Source of the DNA: Chloroflexota bacterium
GTDB lineage: Bacteria > Chloroflexota > Anaerolineae > B4-G1 > SLSP01
DNA: 15,623 nt
Assembly (NCBI GenBank): GCA_022707665.1
Contig: JAKJAE010000029.1
Location: 1-15,623 of the forward strand
Direction of reading: 5' to 3'
Shown here: piece by piece, positions 9,455 through 15,623 of the stretch
Numbering within the stretch: position 1 is the first letter of the stretch
Layout of the letters: each line of letters opens with the position of its first letter
Translations under genes and position numbers: made by a program
Notes under the pieces: generated by a model
What the model was told of the DNA's origin: nothing
Seen by the model: only the letters and a program-made list of their open reading frames with translations
The model's database searches: none

Positions 9455-10093
9455 ATGCTAGTTCCCGTCGTCAATATGCAGGGGGAGAAGGTCGGCGAAG
9501 TTATGCTACGACCTGAGGTTTTCGAGGGTGCAGTCAACGTCCCATTGATGCATCAGGCGCTGGTTCGGCAGTTGAGCAACGCTCGCCTGGGGACGCATAA
9601 GACGAAGACTCGCGGCGAGAACAACCGCTCGAAGGCAAAGTGGTATCGTCAGAAGGGCACCGGGCGCGCGCGGCACGGAAGCCGTAATGCGCCCATCTTC
9701 GTCGGTGGTGGTGTGGCCCATGGACCAATGCCGCGGAGCTATGAGAAGAAAATGCCCAAGAAGATGCGTCAGGCGGCCCTGCGTTCAGCGCTTTCGGCAA
9801 AGGCTGCAGCCCAGCAGGTTGTTGTTGTGGACGAACTGCAACTGAATGCCCCCAAGACCAAGGAAATCGTCGGCGCGCTTCGGCGGATGTCGGCATATGA
9901 GGGGCGGACGCTCGTCGTGTTGCCCTCGAGCAACCCCGCGGTTGAGCTGTCGGTGCGGAACCTTGCGCAGGCCAAGACGTTGCGGGCTCAGTATCTGAAT
10001 GTCCGCGACCTGTTGAACTTCGACACACTGGTGCTGCCGCTGGCATCGCTCGAGGCCATCCATGGGCTTCTGGGCGCAGGTGCCGAGGAGTAG
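9455..10093 (+). CDS. rplD: 50S ribosomal protein L4
   Basis: L4 binds 23S rRNA and lines the peptide exit tunnel constriction with its extended loop; in enterobacteria it also represses the S10 operon. The ATG at 9455 lies two bases after the rplC stop, with AGGAGG at 9442-9447 inside rplC, so the two are translationally coupled. The 212 residues are normal. YRQKGTGRARHGSRNAPIF followed by VGGGVAHGP (about 64-90) is the tunnel loop, and ALRSALSAKA and the DxLxL-like C-terminal region match the family. Whether it regulates this cluster through the 8614-8804 spacer is unknown. Confidence 0.97.
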   Translation: MLVPVVNMQGEKVGEVMLRPEVFEGAVNVPLMHQALVRQLSNARLGTHKTKTRGENNRSKAKWYRQKGTGRARHGSRNAPIFVGGGVAHGPMPRSYEKKMPKKMRQAALRSALSAKAAAQQVVVVDELQLNAPKTKEIVGALRRMSAYEGRTLVVLPSSNPAVELSVRNLAQAKTLRAQYLNVRDLLNFDTLVLPLASLEAIHGLLGAGAEE

Positions 10094-10096
10094 CTG

Positions 10097-10384
10097 ATGA
10101 ACACCTATGACATTATCGTGCGACCACTGGAGACGGAGAAGGCTTTCGCTCTGCGTGAGCAGCAGCAATATGTCTTCGTCGTCCATATGAAAGCGAACAA
10201 GCTGGAGATCAAGCGCGCGGTCGAGGAGATCTATCGTGTGGACGTGGATCGCGTTCGGACGATGGTGATGGCCGGGAAGGCGAACAAGATGCGCGGTCGG
10301 CGGGTTGTCCGCCGGCGGACTCCCTGGAAGAAGGCTGTCGTCACCCTGGCCGCCGGCGAGCGGATTAAGGCACTGGAGGCGTAA
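10097..10384 (+). CDS. rplW: 50S ribosomal protein L23
   Basis: L23 sits at the exit of the peptide tunnel and is the docking site for trigger factor and signal recognition particle. The ATG at 10097 lies three bases after the rplD stop. The 95 residues are normal. The N-terminal [19 protein letters not shown] and the central [20 protein letters not shown] match the family, with the [18 protein letters not shown] extension near the C-terminus. It is packed between rplD and rplB with gaps of three and one bases. Confidence 0.97.
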   Translation: MNTYDIIVRPLETEKAFALREQQQYVFVVHMKANKLEIKRAVEEIYRVDVDRVRTMVMAGKANKMRGRRVVRRRTPWKKAVVTLAAGERIKALEA

Positions 10385-10385
10385 C

Positions 10386-11234
10386 ATGGCTATTAAGAAG
10401 TTCCGCCCAACATCCCCGGGCCGCCGGAACCTGGTCGGTCAGACCTTTGAGGAGATCACCCGGACGACACCGGAGAAGAGCTTGGTACGCCAGCTCAATA
10501 AGCGCGGCGGCCGAAACGCCTATGGGCGTATCACGGTACGTCATCACGGCGGTGGCCACGCCCGGAAGTATCGGGTGGTAGATTTCAAGCGCGACAAGCT
10601 TGACATCCCGGCTCGCGTTGACTCGATCGAGTATGATCCCAATCGTTCGGCGCGCATTGCTCTTTTGGTCTATGCCGACGGCGAGAAACGCTACATCCTG
10701 GCTCCGGTGGGGCTGAAGGTGGGAGCTATCATCCTCAGTTCCCGGACTGAAGCCGAGGTCGTGGTTGGAAACGCACTGCCACTTGAGCGCATCCCTATGG
10801 GTACGCTCGTGCACAATGTCGAACTGCACCCCGGGCGGGGTGGGCAGATGGTTCGCGCTGCCGGTGCTGTGGCCCAGCTGATGGCTCGCGAAGGTGATTA
10901 TGCCACGTTGCGTTTGCCCAGCGGTGAGATTCGCATGGTGCGTAAGGTCTGTATGGCAACGATAGGCCAGGTCGGGAACCTCGACCACGCTAACGTCCAG
11001 TTGGGTAAGGCAGGCCGGAAGCGTTGGCTGGGCCGGCGCCCTTCAGTTCGTGGTTCGGCGATGACGCCCCGCGATCATCCCCATGGGGGTGGTGAGGGTA
11101 GGAGCCCGGTGGGTATGCCAGGGCCGAAGTCACCTTGGGGATGGCGTACGCTCGGTCGCAAGACGCGAAAGAACAAGGCGACGGATCGGTATATCGTTCG
11201 GCGGCGTCAGTCGGGCTCTGACCGGCGGCGCTAG
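10386..11234 (+). CDS. rplB: 50S ribosomal protein L2
   Basis: L2 is a core 50S protein needed for subunit association and peptidyl transferase activity. The ATG at 10386, one base after the rplW stop, gives [15 protein letters not shown], the family start; extending upstream would only read through rplW. The 282 residues are slightly above the common 275. [21 protein letters not shown] is split here as [10 protein letters not shown] and [31 protein letters not shown] and [14 protein letters not shown] follow. The loop before the key His-Pro-His reads [13 protein letters not shown], where I would expect VRGVAMNPVDHPH, so the histidines are kept but three flanking residues differ. Confidence 0.98.
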   Translation: MAIKKFRPTSPGRRNLVGQTFEEITRTTPEKSLVRQLNKRGGRNAYGRITVRHHGGGHARKYRVVDFKRDKLDIPARVDSIEYDPNRSARIALLVYADGEKRYILAPVGLKVGAIILSSRTEAEVVVGNALPLERIPMGTLVHNVELHPGRGGQMVRAAGAVAQLMAREGDYATLRLPSGEIRMVRKVCMATIGQVGNLDHANVQLGKAGRKRWLGRRPSVRGSAMTPRDHPHGGGEGRSPVGMPGPKSPWGWRTLGRKTRKNKATDRYIVRRRQSGSDRRR

Positions 11235-11250
11235 GTAGGAGGATAGGATT

Positions 11251-11535
11251 ATGTCACGTTCCCTGAAAAAAGGGCCGTATGTCGAGCCGAAGCTTCTGCA
11301 GAAGATCGAGGAGATGAACCGGACCGGTGCGAAGCGCGTCATCCGGACGTGGTCACGTGCTTCTGTGATCTTCCCGCAGATGGTTGGCCATACCCTGGCC
11401 GTCCATGATGGGCGTCGTCATGTACCGATCTACGTCACGGAGAACATGGTAGGCCATCGCTTGGGTGAGTTTGCGCCCACGCGGACCTTCCGCGGTCACG
11501 TGGCTCGCGAAAAGAAAGTCCGGGTAGGGGGTTAG
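11251..11535 (+). CDS. rpsS: 30S ribosomal protein S19
   Basis: S19 binds 16S rRNA in the 30S head with S13 and contacts the A-site tRNA and the B1a bridge. The ATG at 11251 follows a strong AGGAGGA at 11237-11243. The 94 residues begin [11 protein letters not shown] and include [39 protein letters not shown] split over the middle and end, and the terminal [10 protein letters not shown]. All are canonical, and nothing unusual was seen. It lies 16 bases after rplB and three before rplV. Confidence 0.98.
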   Translation: MSRSLKKGPYVEPKLLQKIEEMNRTGAKRVIRTWSRASVIFPQMVGHTLAVHDGRRHVPIYVTENMVGHRLGEFAPTRTFRGHVAREKKVRVGG

Positions 11536-11538
11536 GCT

Positions 11539-11895
11539 ATGGCTGAGACAGTTCATGCTAAGGCCCGCTATATTCCGATATCTCCGATGAAGGTGCGCCG
11601 GGTCATCGATGCGGTGAGAGGGATGGAGGCTCAGGCGGCCATGAACGCTCTCAACGCGATGCCACACGCAGCGGCAGTCCCGATCTCCAAGCTAATCCAC
11701 TCCGCAGTTGCGAACGCTGATGAGATCGGTTTGGACATCAACAGTTTGTTCATCGCTCAGATCGCTGCGGATGAAGCACCCGGTGTCATGCCCGGTAAGG
11801 GTTGGCGCGCACGCTGGGGAAGCCGTGGACGGTATCGCCCGATTCGCAAGCGTTCGTCCCATATCACCGTCGTTCTCGAAGAGCGACAGGGCTAG
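11539..11895 (+). CDS. rplV: 50S ribosomal protein L22
   Basis: L22 contacts all 23S rRNA domains, and its beta-hairpin forms the peptide tunnel constriction with L4. The ATG at 11539 lies three bases after rpsS. The 118 residues are normal. [22 protein letters not shown] marks the N-terminal region, seen as [16 protein letters not shown] plus [16 protein letters not shown] marks the core, and [18 protein letters not shown] ends the hairpin. The hairpin stretch [19 protein letters not shown] is more divergent than the rest; this segment is variable in the family. Confidence 0.97.
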   Translation: MAETVHAKARYIPISPMKVRRVIDAVRGMEAQAAMNALNAMPHAAAVPISKLIHSAVANADEIGLDINSLFIAQIAADEAPGVMPGKGWRARWGSRGRYRPIRKRSSHITVVLEERQG

Positions 11896-11915
11896 ACGCA
11901 CTAAGGAGGTTTGAC

Positions 11916-12599
11916 TTGGGACGCAAGGTTCATCCCTACGGGTTTCGTCTGAAGGTAGTCCGGGACTGGAAGTCTCGGTGGTTTGCCCAGGGGCGCGAGT
12001 ACGCCAATCTGTTGGACGAGGATCGCAAAATCCGCGAGTTGGTCCAGCGCGTGATGGTCGAGCGTTCGCGTGATGGGCAGGGTGGCGTTTCACGTGTCGA
12101 GATCGAACGATTCCCGCCCAACCAGGTATCGGTCATCATCTGGACATCACGTCCGGGCATCGTGATCGGTCGCAAGGGTGACAATGTCAAGGCACTGCGC
12201 AAAGACATTGAGGATCTGACCGGTGGTAAGCACGTGCATATCGACGTCCACGAAGTCGAGCAGCCTGATCTGGACGCCACACTGGTCGCGGAGAATATCG
12301 TCTCGCAGCTCGAGAAGCGTATCTACCACAACCGCGCGATCAAACGTGCGGTCCGACAGGCGATGCGCGCCGGAGCTGAGGGCGTGAAGGTGATGTGCAG
12401 TGGTCGTCTCTCGGGGTCCGAGATGGCGCGAACCACCTGGATGCGCGAGGGGCAGGTACCCCTGCAGACACTGCGCGCCGACATCGACTACGCTCAGAAC
12501 GAGGCCCTGACGACTTACGGACGGATCGGCGTAAAGGTGTGGATCTACAAGGGTGAGGTTCTGCCGCAGAAGCCGGTAGCCCTGGAAGAGGCCCACTAG
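11916..12599 (+). CDS. rpsC: 30S ribosomal protein S3
   Basis: S3 lies at the mRNA entry site of the 30S head and contributes to helicase activity with S4 and S5. A TTG at 11916 is chosen: AAGGAGG (11903-11909) is six bases upstream and translation gives [14 protein letters not shown], the family N-terminus. A longer frame open from 11802 would overlap rplV and is not credible. The 227 residues contain the KH-domain loop [14 protein letters not shown] (about 80-93), [16 protein letters not shown], and the C-terminal [20 protein letters not shown] and [14 protein letters not shown]. It lies 20 bases after rplV. Confidence 0.97.
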   Translation: MGRKVHPYGFRLKVVRDWKSRWFAQGREYANLLDEDRKIRELVQRVMVERSRDGQGGVSRVEIERFPPNQVSVIIWTSRPGIVIGRKGDNVKALRKDIEDLTGGKHVHIDVHEVEQPDLDATLVAENIVSQLEKRIYHNRAIKRAVRQAMRAGAEGVKVMCSGRLSGSEMARTTWMREGQVPLQTLRADIDYAQNEALTTYGRIGVKVWIYKGEVLPQKPVALEEAH

Positions 12600-12630
12600 C
12601 CCGCTGGTTCTTGGCTAAGGAGATTGAGTT

Positions 12631-13062
12631 ATGTTGATGCCGAAACGCATGAAATACCGCAAGCAACACCGCGGGCGGATGACGGGAACTGAGAGCCGAG
12701 GGGCCAAGGTCGACTTTGGCGACTATGGACTTCAGGCGCTCGAACCCGCCTGGGTATCTGCCCGTCAAATCGAGGCGGCACGACGCGCTATCGTGCGTCA
12801 TATGCGCCGCCGAGGTCGCTATTGGGTCCGGATCTTCCCGGACAAGCCGATCACGAGCAAGCCCGCTGAGACCCGGATGGGTAAGGGCAAGGGTGATGTG
12901 GAATACTGGGCGGCGGTGGTTCGCCCCGGCCGGGTTCTGTTCGAGATCGCTGGCGTTCCCGATGACGTAGCGCAGGAGGCCCTGAACCTTGCGGCCTTCA
13001 AGTTGCCGATTCGAACCCAGATCATCAGCCGCATCGAGTATGGTGGCGAGGCAGGAGAGTAG
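12631..13062 (+). CDS. rplP: 50S ribosomal protein L16
   Basis: L16 organises the A-site tRNA region of the 50S subunit and is a late-assembly protein. The ATG at 12631 follows AAGGAG (12617-12622). The 143 residues begin [17 protein letters not shown] and contain the core [20 protein letters not shown] in two adjoining motifs, [21 protein letters not shown], and [20 protein letters not shown]. The C-terminal LPIRTQII is typical. Nothing atypical was found. It lies 31 bases after rpsC and two before rpmC. Confidence 0.98.
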   Translation: MLMPKRMKYRKQHRGRMTGTESRGAKVDFGDYGLQALEPAWVSARQIEAARRAIVRHMRRRGRYWVRIFPDKPITSKPAETRMGKGKGDVEYWAAVVRPGRVLFEIAGVPDDVAQEALNLAAFKLPIRTQIISRIEYGGEAGE

Positions 13063-13064
13063 GC

Positions 13065-13283
13065 ATGCGCGCGACAGACTTTCGAGCTATTACGTCCGAG
13101 GATCTGCGTACTCGCCTGCAGGAAACCCGTCGCGAGTTGTTCAACCTGCGCCAGCAATGGTACGCTGGTAGCCTGCAGGATCACAATCGACTGCGTGCCG
13201 TCCGCAAGGACATCGCCCGTATCCTGACGGTCCTGCGCGAGCGCGAGCTGGCTACGGAGAAAGAGGGAGGAGCGACGGTATGA
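13065..13283 (+). CDS. rpmC: 50S ribosomal protein L29
   Basis: L29 is a small helical protein near the peptide tunnel exit, next to L23. The ATG at 13065 lies two bases after rplP, with GGAG in the end of rplP as its SD. The 72 residues start MRATDFRAITSEDLRTRL and continue with the family signature RRELFNLRQQWYAGSLQDHN and RLRAVRKDIARILTVLRERE. Its TGA stop (13281-13283) overlaps the rpsQ ATG in an ATGA junction, a sign of translational coupling. Confidence 0.97.
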   Translation: MRATDFRAITSEDLRTRLQETRRELFNLRQQWYAGSLQDHNRLRAVRKDIARILTVLRERELATEKEGGATV

Positions 13284-13531
13284 AAGAGAGACGGAGACGA
13301 CTGGTCGGGACGGTGACCAGTGATGCGATGGACAAGACCGTCGTGGTGAGCGTGGAGCGTAAGTACCGCCACTCGCTGTATGAGAAGGTAGTGCGCTCGG
13401 TCAAGAAGTATATGGCGCATGATGAGAACAACGATTGTCGCATCGGCGACAAGGTCCAGATTGTGGAAACACGCCCCTTCAGCCGGCGTAAGCGCTGGGC
13501 CGTCGAGGAGATTCTGGAGCGCGCCGCATAG
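13280..13531 (+). CDS. rpsQ: 30S ribosomal protein S17
   Basis: S17 is a primary 16S rRNA-binding protein of OB-fold type. The ATG at 13280 overlaps the rpmC stop by four bases, and GGAGG at 13266-13270 inside rpmC provides the SD. The 83 residues contain RRRLVGTVTSDAMDKTVVV (near the start), KKYMAHDENNDCRIGDKVQI and ETRPFSRRKRWAVEEIL, all family-typical. It ends the S10-type part; rplN follows after 23 bases with no promoter seen, so the S10 and spc parts look co-transcribed. Confidence 0.97.
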   Translation: MKERRRRLVGTVTSDAMDKTVVVSVERKYRHSLYEKVVRSVKKYMAHDENNDCRIGDKVQIVETRPFSRRKRWAVEEILERAA

Positions 13532-13554
13532 GCTAGCTGCAAGGGAGTCGTGCA

Positions 13555-13926
13555 ATGATTCAACGAGAGACGCGTTTACAGGTTGCTGACAATTCGGGGG
13601 CGCAGGAATTGCTGTGCATCCGTGTGTTGGGTGGGTCGCGCCGACGGTATGGGTACGTCGGGGACTCCATCGTCGCCACGGTGAAAGCAGCGACGCCGAC
13701 GTCTTCCGTGAAGAAGGGCGAAGTCGTTCGCGCGGTTATCGTGCGTGTCGTCAAGGAATATCGTCGGCCCGATGGGTCCTACATTCGCTTCGACGATAAT
13801 GCTGCTGTCATCCTCGACTCGGCGGGGGTGAACCCACGGGGAACGCGCATTTTCGGGCCGGTTGCGCGCGAGCTGCGTGAGCGCGGCTACATGAAGATCG
13901 TGTCGCTGGCGCCTGAAGTGCTGTAG
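13555..13926 (+). CDS. rplN: 50S ribosomal protein L14
   Basis: L14 lies at the subunit interface of the 50S subunit, contributes to bridge B5 and is the binding site of the silencing factor RsfS. The ATG at 13555 follows AAGGGAG (13541-13547). The 123 residues open [19 protein letters not shown] and end with the highly conserved [19 protein letters not shown] and [22 protein letters not shown] (about 54-65) is canonical. It starts the spc-type part of the cluster and lies 22 bases before rplX. Confidence 0.98.
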   Translation: MIQRETRLQVADNSGAQELLCIRVLGGSRRRYGYVGDSIVATVKAATPTSSVKKGEVVRAVIVRVVKEYRRPDGSYIRFDDNAAVILDSAGVNPRGTRIFGPVARELRERGYMKIVSLAPEVL

Positions 13927-13948
13927 TGCCGGTGGTAAGGAACGAGAA

Positions 13949-14269
13949 ATGAACCGTATAAAGAAGGGTGACACTGTCGAGGTTATCGCTGGCGATGACC
14001 TCGGTGCACGGGGAGAAGTTCTGCGTCTGATGCTGAAAGAGAACCGCGTGGTGGTTGCGGGCGTCAATATCGCCATCAAGCACCAGGACCCGCAGCGCGC
14101 TGGTCGTGCACAGGTACAAGGCGGTCGCGTGCAGTTTGAGGCGCCGCTGAACCTATCCAATGTGATGCTCGTCTGCCCGCACTGCAACCAGGCATCGCGC
14201 GTGGGGTTCCAGGTTGTCGATGGTACCAAGACTCGCGTGTGCCGCAAGTGCGGTGAGGCAATTGACTAA
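13949..14269 (+). CDS. rplX: 50S ribosomal protein L24, four-cysteine form
   Basis: L24 initiates 50S assembly and lies near the tunnel exit. The ATG at 13949 gives [20 protein letters not shown], which includes the KOW motif of the family. The 106 residues are normal. After [12 protein letters not shown] the C-terminal half contains CPHC (Cys76, Cys79) and CRKC (Cys98, Cys101), a zinc-ribbon type arrangement found in only some lineages. Together with the four-cysteine S14 downstream this suggests two zinc-binding ribosomal proteins here. Zinc binding is inferred from the spacing only. Confidence 0.96.
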   Translation: MNRIKKGDTVEVIAGDDLGARGEVLRLMLKENRVVVAGVNIAIKHQDPQRAGRAQVQGGRVQFEAPLNLSNVMLVCPHCNQASRVGFQVVDGTKTRVCRKCGEAID

Positions 14270-14282
14270 GGAGATGGGGACT

Positions 14283-14819
14283 ATGCAACGCTTAGCTAAG
14301 CAGTACCGTGAGTCGATCCTGCCGACGATGGTCGACGAGTTCGGCTACGACAACGTTATGCAGGTTCCCCGGATCCGCAAGGTTGTGATCAATATCGGTG
14401 TGGGAGAGGCTTTGGATAACCCCAAGGCTCTGGAGTACGCGGTCGCCGACCTGCGCATGATCACGGGTCAACAGCCCGTCATCACGCGCGCGCGCAATTC
14501 GGTTGCCAATTTCAAGCTGCGAGAGGGACGCGCGATCGGGGTGAAGGTCACGCTTCGCGGTGCGCGTATGTGGGCATTTCTCGATCGGCTGATCAGCATT
14601 GCCCTTCCCCGCACGCGTGACTTCCGGGGTATTCCGGACCGCTTTGACGGGCGTGGGAACTACACCCTGGGGCTACGTGAGCAACTGATCTTCCCAGAGA
14701 TCGATTACGACAAGATTGACAAGATCCGGGGTATGGAGATCTCGATCAACACGACGGCAGAGACTGATGAGGAAGCCCGGCGACTCTTGGCGTTGCTGGG
14801 AATGCCGTTCGAGCATTAG
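14283..14819 (+). CDS. rplE: 50S ribosomal protein L5
   Basis: L5 is part of the 5S rRNA-L5-L18 complex in the 50S central protuberance and contacts the P-site tRNA. The ATG at 14283 is chosen because AAGGAG (14268-14273) is nine bases upstream; an in-frame ATG at 14274 touches the SD and is unlikely. The 178 residues contain [40 protein letters not shown] and [13 protein letters not shown], then [21 protein letters not shown] in adjoining motifs, all canonical. It begins 13 bases after rplX and ends 64 bases before rpsN. Confidence 0.97.
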   Translation: MQRLAKQYRESILPTMVDEFGYDNVMQVPRIRKVVINIGVGEALDNPKALEYAVADLRMITGQQPVITRARNSVANFKLREGRAIGVKVTLRGARMWAFLDRLISIALPRTRDFRGIPDRFDGRGNYTLGLREQLIFPEIDYDKIDKIRGMEISINTTAETDEEARRLLALLGMPFEH

Positions 14820-14883
14820 GGCTAACGTGATCTAGAGGTGCCTCAGCCTCTGAAGCTGCGGAGTACTGAACAAGGAGTGAGGT

Positions 14884-15066
14884 ATGGCAAAAACCTGTAT
14901 GCCGATTCGCGAAACCCGGCGTAAGTATAAGGTGCGTGTACGAAATCGCTGCTCGCGCTGCGGTCGCCCACGGGGATACTACCGTCGTTTCGGTCTATGC
15001 CGAATCTGTATCCGTGAACTGGCCTTGGAGGGGAAGATCCCCGGTATGGTCAAGTCCAGTTGGTGA
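14884..15066 (+). CDS. rpsN: 30S ribosomal protein S14, zinc-binding (type Z)
   Basis: S14 is a late-assembly protein of the 30S head. The 60-residue length and the four cysteines CSRC (Cys23, Cys26) and CRIC (Cys39, Cys42) identify the short zinc-binding type rather than the longer cysteine-free type of E. coli. The ATG at 14884 follows AAGGAG at 14872-14877. [19 protein letters not shown] and the final [11 protein letters not shown] are family signatures. The 64-base spacer before it (14820-14883) holds no clear element beyond the ribosome binding site. Confidence 0.97.
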   Translation: MAKTCMPIRETRRKYKVRVRNRCSRCGRPRGYYRRFGLCRICIRELALEGKIPGMVKSSW

Positions 15067-15078
15067 TGAGGTGCTAGG

Positions 15079-15489
15079 ATGACAACGTCAGATCCGATTG
15101 CCGATATGCTGGCACGCTTACGGAATGCTCTAATGGTTAGGCATGCGACGGTCTCGATGCCCTCTTCCAAGATCAAGGTAGCAATTGCCAAGATCCTGAA
15201 GGAGGAAGGTTACATCAGTGACTATCGGGTGACCAGCGACGAGAAATCATTCCAGACTCTGGTGATGAACCTCAAGTATGTGGGGGACACAAAGCACCAG
15301 CGTGCTGTGATCACTGAGATGAAGAGAGTCAGCAAGCCAGGACGCCGCATCTACACGTCCGTTCAGGACATACCGTGGGTACGCAGTGGCATGGGTATTG
15401 CTGTGCTGTCGACGCCTAAGGGCGTGATAACTGGACAACAGGCGCGTCGCCTCAATGTGGGCGGCGAGGTCCTGTGCTACGTCTGGTAG
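15079..15489 (+). CDS. rpsH: 30S ribosomal protein S8
   Basis: S8 is a primary 16S rRNA-binding protein of the central domain and in E. coli is the translational repressor of the spc operon. The ATG at 15079 lies 12 bases after rpsN. The 136 residues are close to normal. [18 protein letters not shown] (3-20), [20 protein letters not shown] and the C-terminal [20 protein letters not shown], with GGEVLCYVW at the end, are diagnostic. In E. coli the S8 target is near the rplE start; no clear equivalent was recognised here by eye. Confidence 0.98.
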   Translation: MTTSDPIADMLARLRNALMVRHATVSMPSSKIKVAIAKILKEEGYISDYRVTSDEKSFQTLVMNLKYVGDTKHQRAVITEMKRVSKPGRRIYTSVQDIPWVRSGMGIAVLSTPKGVITGQQARRLNVGGEVLCYVW

Positions 15490-15531
15490 GCGGGGCTCCA
15501 CGAATGTGGGGTCGTCATAGGGAGGTATGCT

Positions 15532-15623
15532 GTGTCTCGAATAGGTAAGATGCCAATCCCGGTACCCGCCACGGTCAACGTAGCCATCGAGGGAAGTACG
15601 GTTACTGTCAAGGGCCCAAAGGG
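15532..15623 (+). CDS. rplF: 50S ribosomal protein L6, 3' partial
   Basis: L6 binds 23S rRNA near the factor-binding site and the sarcin-ricin loop. Only 30 codons are in the window. The GTG at 15532 gives [20 protein letters not shown], a clear L6 N-terminus, followed by [11 protein letters not shown]. The start is supported by AGGGAGGT (15519-15526) five bases upstream; the nearby ATG at 15527 is in another frame and stops at once. It follows rpsH after 42 bases, the usual spc order. Confidence 0.93.
   Translation, partial: MSRIGKMPIPVPATVNVAIEGSTVTVKGPK

Noticed and set aside
11802..11915. Upstream extension of rpsC
   Set aside because: It would overlap rplV by many codons with unrelated residues; the TTG at 11916 has an ideal SD and the family N-terminus.
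14214..14282. Upstream extension of rplE
   Set aside because: It runs through the end of rplX; the SD at 14268-14273 supports the ATG at 14283.
15490..15531. Small CCAC-GTGG hairpin before rplF as a regulatory element
   Set aside because: Only four to five base pairs; not distinguishable from chance.

Overview
This window is a bacterial housekeeping locus for transcription and translation. It reads as one almost uninterrupted plus-strand run: rpoB (5' end missing), rpsL, rpsG, fusA, tuf, rpsJ, rplC, rplD, rplW, rplB, rpsS, rplV, rpsC, rplP, rpmC, rpsQ, rplN, rplX, rplE, rpsN, rpsH and the first codons of rplF. In E. coli terms these are the end of the rpoBC unit (without rpoC), the str operon, the S10 operon and the first part of the spc operon. 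No mobile element, CRISPR array, tRNA or rRNA gene was seen.

The organism is most likely a member of Chloroflexota (Thermomicrobia-like), at moderate confidence. Reasons, partly from memory of family sequences: a long insertion near the C-terminus of RpoB; an S12 with a Firmicutes/Chloroflexota-type N-terminal insertion; four-cysteine (zinc) forms of S14 and L24; a Chloroflexota-like EF-Tu and EF-G framework; moderately high GC; and GTG or TTG starts preceded by strong Shine-Dalgarno (SD) sequences.

Layout. Bases 1-3526 hold rpoB. Bases 3527-3767 are a 241-base gap with a convincing extended -10 sigma70-type promoter (3551-3578) and a structured leader, so rpsL starts a new transcription unit. 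Bases 3768-8613 hold rpsL-rpsG-fusA-tuf-rpsJ, with spacers of 76, 131, 95 and 29 bases. Bases 8614-8804 form a 191-base structured gap that splits rpsJ from the rest of the S10 cluster. Bases 8805-15623 are tightly packed ribosomal protein genes, with gaps of 1-64 bases and one ATGA overlap (rpmC/rpsQ).

The genes work together as the beta subunit of RNA polymerase, the two main translational GTPases, and proteins of both ribosomal subunits. The unusual content lies inside these familiar genes. The EF-Tu has lost the near-universal RGIT switch I motif and carries EF1A-like PGHRDY. The EF-G has an intact GTPase domain, but the conserved tip loops of domain IV are replaced. S12 carries Arg at the classical Lys88 streptomycin position, and RpoB carries Glu and Thr at two rifampicin-contact positions. 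These are the parts that deserve a second look.
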